Source: Acidobacteriaceae bacterium (lineage in GTDB: Bacteria > Acidobacteriota > Terriglobia > Terriglobales > Acidobacteriaceae). From it: a DNA stretch of 42,801 nt. Where the stretch lies: positions 1-42,801 of the forward strand of contig JAJPKO010000022.1 of NCBI GenBank assembly GCA_021323655.1, in the 5' to 3' direction. Shown here piece by piece: positions 35,462 through 42,801 of the stretch. Numbering within the stretch: position 1 is the stretch's first letter; each line of letters starts with the position of its first letter. The notes under the pieces were generated by a model. It searched no databases. It was not told the DNA's origin and was given only the letters and a program-made list of their open reading frames with translations. Position numbers and translations under genes: made by a program.

Positions 35462-36811
35462 TTAATCCCCTAACGCCTCCCGGATCGCTCCTGCAATCCG
35501 TTCCGCATGATGCCGCATCTGGTCTTCTGATTCCGCCTCAACCATCACACGTGCCAGGGCTTCCGTTCCTGAATAACGCACTACCACGCGCCCGTTTTCT
35601 CCGAGGCTTGATTCGGCCTCGCGAATTGTATCCGCGACAAGTGCAATTTCCTCAAGCGGCTTCTTTTCCTTCACGCGCACATTGACGATCACCTGCGGAA
35701 AGACCTTCAGATCAGCCACCAAATCATGCAGCGGCTTGCCTGAACGCCGTACGACATCCAGCACCACCAGCGATGTCAGCAAGCCATCTCCCGTTGTTGC
35801 CAGATGCGGAAAAAGGATGTGCCCCGACTGCTCGCCGCCAAGAGAAGCATCTTCTTTCTGCATCCGCTCCAGTACATATTTGTCGCCGACCGGAGCGCGC
35901 AGCATGCGAATGCTACTGCGGCGGAGCGCAGCTTCCAGTCCCATGTTGGACATGGTTGTGGCTACCACTACATTGCCCCTCAGTTGCCCTCGCGCTTGCA
36001 GATCGCGTGCTGCCAACAGCATGATGGCATCTCCATTCACCACATTTCCTTTGGCATCCGCAAAGAGTGCGCGATCAGCATCACCATCGAAGGTCACGCC
36101 CATGTCTGCATGCAGCGATTTCGTTTCCGCAGCCACAATCTTCGGATGCAAGGCCCCACAGTTGGCGTTGATGTTCCGGCCGTCCGGAGAGTAGTGGGTC
36201 AGATAAATTTCTTTTCCAAGCTGCGCAAACAGCTCTGGCGCAATCGCTGAAGCCGCTCCATTCGCGCAATCCAGCACCAGCTTCATTCCCGCAAGATTCA
36301 GCCCGGGAACAACGGAAAGCAGAAACTGCTCGTAATCTTTGCGATATGCCTTATTTACAGGTGGAGCAGCAAGTGCAGAAACGTCCGGCGCTAAAATACC
36401 TTCCAGCCGCCGGAAAATCTCATCCTCAATACGCAGCTCCGTCTCATCGGGCAACTTATAGCCATCGCCGCCAAACACCTTGATTCCATTGTCCTGCCAT
36501 GGATTATGCGAGGCAGAGATGACTACGCCCGCATCAAAGCCGTGCTTGCGCGCAAGGTACGCAATTGCCGGCGTCGTGATGACGCCAGCACTCTCGACCT
36601 TCGCACCACCTTCGTTCAGCCCAGCGGTAAGAACAGCGGCAATCCACTCGCTCGATTCGCGCGTGTCCATACCGAGCACAAAGCGTGGATGGCTGTTTCG
36701 GGCCTTCACCTGATGCGCAATCGCAAACCCAACCGCGTAGATTGTTCTGGGGTCAAGCGGCGCTTCTCCTGCCACGCCGCGAATTCCATCCGTGCCAAAT
36801 AGTTTTCTCAT
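35462..36811 (-). CDS. glmM: Phosphoglucosamine mutase
   Basis: Converts glucosamine-6-phosphate to glucosamine-1-phosphate for UDP-GlcNAc and cell wall synthesis. 449 aa, typical length. The N-terminus MRKLFGTDGIRGVAGEAPLDP is diagnostic. The phosphoserine is Ser101 in VVISASHNPWQDNGIKVFG. The metal loop is FDGDADRALF, the sugar-binding loop is GGEQSGHILF, and the phosphate-binding loop VVRYSGTEALARVMVEAE lies near the C-terminus. It overlaps xseA by 4 bp (ATGA). Confidence 0.97.
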   Translation of the reverse strand: MRKLFGTDGIRGVAGEAPLDPRTIYAVGFAIAHQVKARNSHPRFVLGMDTRESSEWIAAVLTAGLNEGGAKVESAGVITTPAIAYLARKHGFDAGVVISASHNPWQDNGIKVFGGDGYKLPDETELRIEDEIFRRLEGILAPDVSALAAPPVNKAYRKDYEQFLLSVVPGLNLAGMKLVLDCANGAASAIAPELFAQLGKEIYLTHYSPDGRNINANCGALHPKIVAAETKSLHADMGVTFDGDADRALFADAKGNVVNGDAIMLLAARDLQARGQLRGNVVVATTMSNMGLEAALRRSSIRMLRAPVGDKYVLERMQKEDASLGGEQSGHILFPHLATTGDGLLTSLVVLDVVRRSGKPLHDLVADLKVFPQVIVNVRVKEKKPLEEIALVADTIREAESSLGENGRVVVRYSGTEALARVMVEAESEDQMRHHAERIAGAIREALGD

Positions 36812-38193
36812 TTTGTAGATGTTCTTTCCGGAAAAATCTCTGTGACTCGGCTGACCACACGTCCATCAGCCAGGCGGGCCGTCATCTGCTGGCCCGCACT
36901 CAATTGTGCGGACTGCTTCACCAGCGTTCCATCCTCGTCGTACACCAGCGCATATCCGCGCTGCAGGACGGCCAGCGGAGAAAGCGCGTTCAGGTGTCGC
37001 GTAAGCCCATCGAGCGCCGCCGCTCCATCGCGTACCTGGACTTCCAGCGCATGCGCCAGGCGGCTCTCCAGCGCCAGCAATCTCTCGCGCCAGAATTGCA
37101 GCTTGTGGGTTGCGTTCTGCCGTTGCAGCCGCACGGAAATCTCATGCAGCCGCAGCGTCGCTTTCCGCAGCGCGGATGCAATAGCCCCGTCCATGCGAAA
37201 CCGCAGCTCATCCAGATGCTGCTGACGGCGGCTGAATCCCTCACGAAGTCGCGCCAGCGCCGCATCTGCATTCAATCTCGCCAGCAAATCGCGCGCATGG
37301 AGCAACCGGTAGCGGCACGCCCGCTCCAGTCGCAGCGCCAGCAGCCCAACATGCTCTTCTATTTTGTGCAAAGCAGATGTGATCAGCTCCGCTGCTGCTG
37401 ATGGCGTCGGCGCGCGCAGATCAGCAACAAAATCGGCGATCGTAAAGTCCGTCTCATGCCCGACCGCGGAGACCACCGGAACCTCCGATGCGGCAATCGC
37501 CCGCGCCAGCGGCTCGGAGTTGAATGGCCCCAGGTCTTCCAGCGACCCGCCACCGCGCGCAATCACAATCACGTCCACATTGTGTGCTCTGTTGAAATAT
37601 GCAATGCCCGCTGAAATTTCCTGTGCAGCAGACTCACCCTGCACCAGCGCCGGATACAGCAGTACATCCAGTGCAGCATGACGGCGATTGACGATGTTCA
37701 GAAAGTCCTGAATGACCGCGCCCGTCGGCGAAGTCACAATCCCCACGCAGCGCGGATACGCAGGCAGCGCTTTCTTGCGCGCTTGGTCAAACAGCCCTTC
37801 CTGCTGCAATTTTGCTTTCAGTTGCTCAAATGCGATTTGCAGCGAACCCGCGCCCACAGGCTCCATAAACTCGGCAATCACCTGCATCTGTCCGCGCTGC
37901 TCATAAACAGAAACGCGCCCGCGCACCAGCACCTGCAAGCCATCTTCAGGCCGAAAGCGCAGCAGCAACACCTGCTTGCGGAAGATCACCGCCCCAAGCT
38001 GCGCCTCATCATCTTTTAGAGTGAAGTAAATGTGTCCTGAAGACGCGGACCGCAGATTTGAAATTTCACCCTCAATCCAGACATCGGCATACTGGCGCTC
38101 AAGATGCGAGCACACCTCGCCAACCAGCTCAGACACCTTCCATATACGCCGTGTCTGTTCAAAGGTAAAGCCTAGTTGTGATGTCTGACCCAC
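36808..38193 (-). CDS. xseA: Exodeoxyribonuclease VII large subunit
   Basis: Large catalytic subunit of exonuclease VII, which degrades single-stranded DNA from both ends. 461 aa. The N-terminal OB-fold (about 18-115, WIEGEISNLRSASSGHIYFT) binds DNA. The catalytic domain contains GIVTSPTGAVIQDFLNIV, VIVIARGGGSLEDLGPFNSE and SAVGHETDFTIADFVADLRA. A long coiled-coil region and a short C-terminal segment (LQRGYALVYDEDGTLV) follow. The small subunit gene xseB is not found here. It is followed by glmM with an ATGA overlap. Confidence 0.96.
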   Translation of the reverse strand: MGQTSQLGFTFEQTRRIWKVSELVGEVCSHLERQYADVWIEGEISNLRSASSGHIYFTLKDDEAQLGAVIFRKQVLLLRFRPEDGLQVLVRGRVSVYEQRGQMQVIAEFMEPVGAGSLQIAFEQLKAKLQQEGLFDQARKKALPAYPRCVGIVTSPTGAVIQDFLNIVNRRHAALDVLLYPALVQGESAAQEISAGIAYFNRAHNVDVIVIARGGGSLEDLGPFNSEPLARAIAASEVPVVSAVGHETDFTIADFVADLRAPTPSAAAELITSALHKIEEHVGLLALRLERACRYRLLHARDLLARLNADAALARLREGFSRRQQHLDELRFRMDGAIASALRKATLRLHEISVRLQRQNATHKLQFWRERLLALESRLAHALEVQVRDGAAALDGLTRHLNALSPLAVLQRGYALVYDEDGTLVKQSAQLSAGQQMTARLADGRVVSRVTEIFPERTSTK

Positions 38194-38204
38194 AATTTCC
38201 TAGT

Positions 38205-38429
38205 CTACCGCCGGAAACGCGAGAACAGATAGAAGAGCGCAGACAGCACAATACTGATCAGAATGCAGGTGCCAAATGGAAAGTAGAATGAGAAATTTTT
38301 GCCACGGTACGAGATGTCGCCCGGCAGCCGCCCCAGCGGAATGCCCGTCTTCCCCAGCAGCAGAACAACCGCGCCAAGAATGAGCAGCAGCAGTCCAAGA
38401 CCAATCAGCAGGCGGCCAATCTCACTCAT
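38205..38429 (-). CDS. DUF2905 family small membrane protein
   Basis: 74-aa protein with two hydrophobic segments (LLIGLGLLLLILGAVVLLLG and FGTCILISIVLSALFYLF) around a short conserved loop (IPLGRLPGDISYRGKNFSFY). The loop LGRLPGDI and the two-helix build are typical of DUF2905; function unknown. It is the first gene of a probable DUF2905-xseA-glmM unit, 11 bp before xseA. Confidence 0.85.
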   Translation of the reverse strand: MSEIGRLLIGLGLLLLILGAVVLLLGKTGIPLGRLPGDISYRGKNFSFYFPFGTCILISIVLSALFYLFSRFRR

Positions 38430-38736
38430 ATCTACAGTCTAGCGAAAGCCTCATCTACACGGTATTGTTCATCGCTAACGTGCTCCAGCCACTCCACCAC
38501 CTGCCGTCCAGACTTTCGAATCCTCTCCGTCTATTTCCTTTCCAATGCCCCTTATTCACCGGGCTAAACATGGGTCCGAACCAGTCCGCGCGCAGTGCAC
38601 TTTTCTCCTCCATGCCTGTACCTCTCTGCCGACGCGACAAGAGGAAAAAATGACCGCCAACCAATTGGACCTGACGATTACCTCGGATTGACTCACCCGT
38701 GCCCCGCCTGTTCTCCTAACCCCACCAGACAAAACC
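38430..38736. other. Divergent intergenic region DUF2905 / channel gene
   Basis: About 307 bp with no convincing gene. Promoters for both divergent units should lie here, but none could be assigned. A 13-codon ORF with an upstream AAGAGGAAAAA (ATG 38650) was noted and is not regarded as supported. Confidence 0.3.
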
Positions 38737-39912
38737 ATGTATGCCCTCAGCCTCATCGCCGGAATCGCCTGTATCACTCTTGCGCTGCTCGACTCCTTCC
38801 AGACCGTCATCCTTCCGCGCAGGGCCACGGGAAGGTTCCGGATCACGCATCTTTTCTACGCAGTTACATGGAGACCGTGGGCCTGGATCGCAGGCCGCGT
38901 CCGCTATGAACGCAAGCGTGAAACCATGCTCAGCTTTTACGGCCCGCTTTCCCTGGTGCTGCTCATCATCATCTGGGCTGGGGCGCTCGTGCTTGGCTTC
39001 GCGCTCATTTTTTACGGCCTCGGCTCGCCCTTCCTCGATCCGCTCGGACGCGCCGTCGGCCTTCGCTCCGACCTCTATGTCAGCGGGACCACACTCTTCA
39101 CCCTCGGCCTGGGCGATGTAGTCCCGCACAGCTACGTGATCCGCGATCTGGTCATTCTGGAAGCTGGAATGGGCCTCGGGTTCGTCGCCATGGTCATCGG
39201 CTACTTTCCCGTGCTCTACAGCGCATTCTCGCGGCGCGAAGTCAGCATCTCACTGCTCGATGCCCGCGCCGGATCGCCTCCCACCGCGGCAGAGCTTCTG
39301 CGGCGACATGGGTTTGCGGGCGGAGACGACGCGCTCACTCTTCTTCTCGAAGAATGGGAGCGCTGGTCGGCGGAGCTGCTTGAGGGCCACATCTCCTATC
39401 CGCTGCTCTGCTACTTCCGCTCGCAGCACACCCACCAGAGCTGGATTAGCGCCCTCACCGCCATTCTGGATACCTGCGCCCTTCTCATCGCCGGAGTACA
39501 GGAACGTCCCGCCCGGCAGGCGCAACTGACCTTTGCTATGGCGCGCCATGCGCTGGCTGACCTGTCCCAGATCTTCGGTCTAAAACCGGCAAAAAACCTG
39601 CCCGACCGCCTGCCCGAGCAGCAGTTCCATGCACTCTATGACCAGCTCTGCGAATCCGGAATGCGTCTTTGCCGCGACCCGAAATCAGAAAACCGCCTCA
39701 ACCAGTTGCGTCAGATGTATGAAGGATACGCGCAGTCACTCAGCACCTATTTATGTATGCCCCTCCCGCCCTGGATAGCCGATCGTCCACGCCGCGACAG
39801 CTGGCTTACCGTTGCGCAGATCAGGGCCGAAGCAGAGGCCGCGGGGAACACCCTGGCCCCTGCATCAGAGCCGAATATTGTTGCGCTCGATGAAGAGCAT
39901 CACGCGTTCTGA
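38737..39912 (+). CDS. Potassium-channel-like (Ion_trans_2) membrane protein with large C-terminal domain
   Basis: 391-aa protein. Helices lie at about residues 1-20 and 68-95, and one follows a re-entrant pore loop. The loop reads SGTTLFTLGLGDVVP (116-130), so the selectivity filter equivalent is TLGLGD rather than the canonical TVGYGD. A further helix follows (VILEAGMGLGFVAMVIGYFP). The rest, from about residue 165, is a soluble, mostly helical cytoplasmic domain without a recognised RCK fold. This resembles bacterial two-helix-per-pore channel homologues; ion selectivity is uncertain because of the filter change. No clear Shine-Dalgarno precedes ATG 38737. Confidence 0.75.
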   Translation: MYALSLIAGIACITLALLDSFQTVILPRRATGRFRITHLFYAVTWRPWAWIAGRVRYERKRETMLSFYGPLSLVLLIIIWAGALVLGFALIFYGLGSPFLDPLGRAVGLRSDLYVSGTTLFTLGLGDVVPHSYVIRDLVILEAGMGLGFVAMVIGYFPVLYSAFSRREVSISLLDARAGSPPTAAELLRRHGFAGGDDALTLLLEEWERWSAELLEGHISYPLLCYFRSQHTHQSWISALTAILDTCALLIAGVQERPARQAQLTFAMARHALADLSQIFGLKPAKNLPDRLPEQQFHALYDQLCESGMRLCRDPKSENRLNQLRQMYEGYAQSLSTYLCMPLPPWIADRPRRDSWLTVAQIRAEAEAAGNTLAPASEPNIVALDEEHHAF

Positions 39913-40076
39913 TTTCTGGACCGCCTCTCTAAAGCGCGATCAAAGGGGATAAGGTTGGAAACCCTCTCCTGATGCATAGGAAAATGGTGGAAGCGTATTG
40001 CAGATCTGCACAACGAGCGGAACCAGAGGAAGCAGGCCAGATAGACTCCGGCAACAACAGCAAGAATCAGCAACAT
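39900..40076 (-). CDS. Possible 58-aa small membrane protein
   Basis: On the minus strand GGAG stands 6 nt before ATG 40076. The product begins with a hydrophobic helix (MLLILAVVAGVYLACFLWF) followed by a basic tail, ending at 39900. This is the build of small membrane peptides such as KdpF, but the sequence does not match KdpF closely and no kdp genes are adjacent. Its last 13 bp overlap the end of the channel gene. Tentative. Confidence 0.3.
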   Translation of the reverse strand: MLLILAVVAGVYLACFLWFRSLCRSAIRFHHFPMHQERVSNLIPFDRALERRSRNQNA

Positions 40077-40789
40077 TGTCTACTCCATCGGGGAAAATAA
40101 AACCAAAAATTGTTTTTGATTTACGCGGCATATAGTACTCCCGCGGTAAAAGGATTGACCAGAATTTTTTCAAAAATACTTATGGGCGCGATGACCTTTT
40201 GGAATCGAATAAAGTAAACGGTTTCACAAGCCATCTGATTTCTTGCGAAGCCAGCTTTTCGAAAAGCTTTAACTGTGGAGAACCAGTCCCTCATGAAAGC
40301 AACCCAAACCCACAGTTGACGATCTTCTCCCTCGATCGAAAAGGAAGGCCCACTATGCATCCTGAGAAAAGATCTCTCCCACAAAATGGCCAGATTCCTT
40401 CTGCTTGCCATGCGGGAAGCCCAACCAGCTTTGACCTCGAGGGAAATTCCTGGAATCGAACGTTGTTGGTTTGACACTCCTTTCGCAGAGTTCTATCCTG
40501 TTTTCATCGGGCCTGTGTGCGCGGGATTCAAGCACAGTCCTGTAATCGCCGCTCCTGCATGTTCCTGCCTGGCGGATGTTCCCAACTGGAGATGGACACA
40601 AGCACGTTGGCAATGTTCTGTCTCCCCTCTGAGACCCTCCGCACGGTTCGGCTACGCAAAGGAAAGACGATTCCCGAATCTTCGCTGCATCAGCCTGAAT
40701 CTGTATAGGTAAGCGAAGAAAATCTGCAAGCATCTTGCAGGGCGGAGCACCGGGGCCGCCGTACCCGAATCCCAATTGAGCTGGCTGTT
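40077..40789. other. Long region upstream of rpsA without a firm gene
   Basis: About 710 bp. Several overlapping ORFs of 100-140 codons exist on both strands (for example minus 40121-40477), but none has a convincing start signal, domain or family resemblance. The part around 40090-40210 is A/T-rich. The right end is the rpsA leader and should hold its promoter. Confidence 0.35.
40724..40740 (+). promoter_or_regulatory. Hairpin in the rpsA leader
   Basis: CTGCAAG-CAT-CTTGCAG forms a 7-bp stem with a 3-nt loop, 49 nt before the rpsA ATG. S1 is known to control its own translation in other bacteria through leader structure, so this might be a control element. That is inference only. Confidence 0.3.
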
Positions 40790-42661
40790 ATGGCAGACGT
40801 CTTAAATCCTGAACAAACCGAGAGCACTCCTCTGAACACCGAACTGGAAACCCCTACGCTTGAAGCAGCGGCGGAGCACGAAGCACCGTCCCTCGAATCC
40901 ACCCACACCCCGGAAGCAACTTCCGTTGAACACGCCCCAGAACATTCTGTGGCCGTCCAGCAGGAAGAAGAGCCGGACCTGAACAGCATGGAAGACTTTG
41001 CCGCTGTCCTCGAGTCCTTTGACCGCGAGCAGGCAGAACAGGCCGCGGCACAGGCATTCGACGACCAGCACATCGTGCAGGGCACGGTCATCAAGCTGAC
41101 CGACAAGCACGTCGTCGTGGATGTCGGCCTGAAGTCCGAAGGTCTTATCCCCATCGAGCAGGTCCTCGACCACACCGGCCAGCCGAAGCTCCAGCCCGGC
41201 GAAACCGTTGAAGTGATCATCGAGCGCGAAGAGCCGGAGGGTGGCTATCTTCTGAGCTACGAAAAGGCCGTGCGGCACCGCGTGTGGGACACCATCGAGC
41301 GCGCTTACAACGAGAAGACCACCCTGACCGGTACGGTCCTCAGCCGCGTAAAAGGCGGCCTGACGGTGGACCTCGGCATCAAGGCTTTCCTGCCCGGTTC
41401 TCAGGTGGAAGTTCGCCCCGTCCGCAATCTCGACGTCTACATTGGCCAGCCGCTGGAAGTTCGCATCATCAAGCTGAACAAGAAGCGCGGCAACGTAGTG
41501 GTCTCGCGCAAGGAGATCCTCGAAGAGGAGGTCGCCTCCAAACGCGCCCAGACCCTTGAGCACCTCGAAGAAGGCAGCATCCTCACAGGAACAGTCAAGA
41601 ACCTGACCGATTACGGCGCCTTCGTAGATCTCGGTGGAATTGACGGCCTCCTCCACATTACTGATATGTCCTGGGGCCGCCTCACCCACCCGCGCGACCT
41701 GGTGAATGTCGGCGACGAGATCCAGGTGAAGGTCCTCAAGTTCGACCGCGAAAAGCAGCGCGTCTCCCTCGGCTTCAAGCAGTTGACGTCTGATCCGTGG
41801 CTCGACGCCGCCGAGCGTTATCCAATTGGCGCCCGTGTTCGCGGCCGCGTCCTCAGCGTGACTGACTACGGCGCGTTCGTCGAGCTCGAGCAGGGCATAG
41901 AAGGCCTCGTCCACGTCTCGGAAATGACCTGGTCCAAGCGGATGAAGCATCCGTCCAAGATCGTCAAGCCTGGCGATGAGGTGGAGACGGTCATTCTCGC
42001 CGTCAACCCCAACGACCGCCGCATCTCTCTCGGCATGAAGCAGCTCATGGAGAACCCGTGGGAGCACCTCTCCGAGCGTTATCCGGCAGGCACTGTTGTT
42101 GAAGGACGCGTCCGTAACCTGACCGACTTCGGCGCCTTCATCGAAATTGAGGATGGCATTGATGGCCTCGTCCACGTCAGCAACCTCAGCTGGACCAAGC
42201 GCGTCAAGCATCCATCTGAAGCCCTGAAGAAGGGTGAGAAAGTGCGCGCCGTGGTGCTTGGAGTAGAGCCGGAAAACCGCCGTCTCTCGCTCGGTATCAA
42301 GCAGCTTCAGCCCGATGTCTGGGAGACCTTCTTCGCTACGCATCGCGTGGGCGATGTAGTCCACGGCAAGGTCCTTCGCACCGCGCAGTTCGGCGCTTTC
42401 GTTGAAATCGCCGAAGGCATTGAAGGCCTCTGCCACGTCTCTGAAGCGACTGACACCAACGGCATCCCAGTCAAGCTCGAAGCCGGACTGGAGCACGACT
42501 TCAAGATCATCAAGATGAACCCTGATGAAAAGAAGATCGGCCTCAGCCTCCGCGCCGTCGGTGAAGAAGCCAGCCGCGCAGACGTGGAAGCCTACAAGCA
42601 GCCAGTCTCCAGCTCGACCACGACTCTCGGTGACCTGGTCAACTGGAAGCGCGAACAGTAA
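40790..42661 (+). CDS. rpsA: 30S ribosomal protein S1
   Basis: mRNA-binding ribosomal protein of 623 aa. After an acidic N-terminal extension of about 90 residues (rich in Glu, Pro and Thr), six S1 RNA-binding repeats follow. They start near IVQGTVIKL, LTGTVLSRV, LTGTVKNLTDYGAFVDL, VRGRVLSVTDYGAFVEL, VEGRVRNLTDFGAFIEI and VHGKVLRTAQFGAFVEI. The first two are the diverged ribosome-binding type, and the last four carry the full tDyGAFV pattern. No strong Shine-Dalgarno is seen before ATG 40790. Upstream cmk, a frequent partner, is absent. Confidence 0.96.
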   Translation: MADVLNPEQTESTPLNTELETPTLEAAAEHEAPSLESTHTPEATSVEHAPEHSVAVQQEEEPDLNSMEDFAAVLESFDREQAEQAAAQAFDDQHIVQGTVIKLTDKHVVVDVGLKSEGLIPIEQVLDHTGQPKLQPGETVEVIIEREEPEGGYLLSYEKAVRHRVWDTIERAYNEKTTLTGTVLSRVKGGLTVDLGIKAFLPGSQVEVRPVRNLDVYIGQPLEVRIIKLNKKRGNVVVSRKEILEEEVASKRAQTLEHLEEGSILTGTVKNLTDYGAFVDLGGIDGLLHITDMSWGRLTHPRDLVNVGDEIQVKVLKFDREKQRVSLGFKQLTSDPWLDAAERYPIGARVRGRVLSVTDYGAFVELEQGIEGLVHVSEMTWSKRMKHPSKIVKPGDEVETVILAVNPNDRRISLGMKQLMENPWEHLSERYPAGTVVEGRVRNLTDFGAFIEIEDGIDGLVHVSNLSWTKRVKHPSEALKKGEKVRAVVLGVEPENRRLSLGIKQLQPDVWETFFATHRVGDVVHGKVLRTAQFGAFVEIAEGIEGLCHVSEATDTNGIPVKLEAGLEHDFKIIKMNPDEKKIGLSLRAVGEEASRADVEAYKQPVSSSTTTLGDLVNWKREQ

Positions 42662-42740
42662 TCCACACTAACCAGCCAGAAAAGGCCATCCATCACGAGG
42701 CTGTTACGAAACACTTGAAGTGGATTGATTGAAATGAGAA

Positions 42741-42773
42741 GATGCCCTCGCGGGAGCGGGGGCATCACTCTTT
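42741..42773 (+). terminator. Intrinsic terminator of rpsA
   Basis: GATGCCCTCGC (42741-42751) pairs with GCGGGGGCATC (42756-42766), with one T-G wobble, around GGGA. It is followed by ACTCTTTA, a modest T-run, about 80 bp after the stop codon. Confidence 0.75.
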
Positions 42774-42801
42774 ATGGGCTATATCCAAGGGGGAGGTCGC
42801 A

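Noticed and set aside
38650-38691. 13-codon ORF (MTANQLDLTITSD) with AAGAGGAAAAA upstream, before the channel gene
   Set aside because: Too short to judge, with no attenuator-like hairpins or regulatory codons; probably chance.
40121-40477. 118-codon minus-strand ORF upstream of rpsA
   Set aside because: It starts with GTG almost on top of its only Shine-Dalgarno-like sequence, and overlaps equally long ORFs in other frames. No family pattern.
40802-42496. 564-codon ORF antisense to rpsA
   Set aside because: Six S1 repeats establish the plus strand. The apparent repeats in the antisense product are reflections of the S1 repeats.

Overview
The window looks like chromosome of a GC-rich Acidobacteriota, most likely family Acidobacteriaceae. 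This is inferred from gene order, codon style and recurrent intergenic palindromes, not from a marker-gene comparison. Almost all of it is housekeeping. No CRISPR array, intact insertion sequence, prophage or secretion cluster is visible.

Layout. 1-3555: the 3' part of a YeiH-type membrane protein, broken near its 5' end by a short palindromic insertion; dinB (convergent, 3' ends overlapping); an OmpA-like envelope protein with a strong terminator. 3609-8830: tlyA-nadK, a divergent SDR oxidoreductase, a secreted peptidoglycan-binding-domain protein, a candidate small Cys-rich secreted protein, and a DegP/HtrA protease. 9224-13537: EamA transporter plus type-B carboxylesterase, an mqnC-like radical SAM enzyme (futalosine route to menaquinone), and two overlapping DUF507 genes. 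13800-16007: an acidic conserved protein coupled to recJ. 16008-16760: repeat debris, a gene remnant, tRNA-Ile2(CAU) and a decayed tRNA copy.

16868-28582, all on the minus strand. In transcription order: a class A beta-lactamase-fold hydrolase, a glycine-zipper secreted protein, lepB, carA, a decayed REP-associated tyrosine transposase (RAYT), carB, dprA and topA. carA has its own terminator, and the RAYT remnant with a REP-like double palindrome lies between carA and carB. Related palindromes recur at about 20.9 and 28.7 kb. The first appears to serve as the carB terminator. The second supplies the ribosome binding site of a class C-like serine hydrolase.

28752-38429: that serine hydrolase; feoAB with an upstream palindrome; a coupled set DUF2393-like - ybaK - ccmB - DAHP synthase; a 35-codon membrane microprotein; and DUF2905 - xseA - glmM. 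38737-42773: a K+-channel-like protein, a long leader region with a possible small membrane ORF, and rpsA (six S1 domains) with its terminator.

I see no convincing new multi-gene system. The best leads are the frame-breaking 37-bp palindrome in the YeiH gene, the RAYT/REP relic that separates carA from carB and has been reused as regulatory sequence, the Cys-rich secreted protein, the tRNA relic, and the microprotein.
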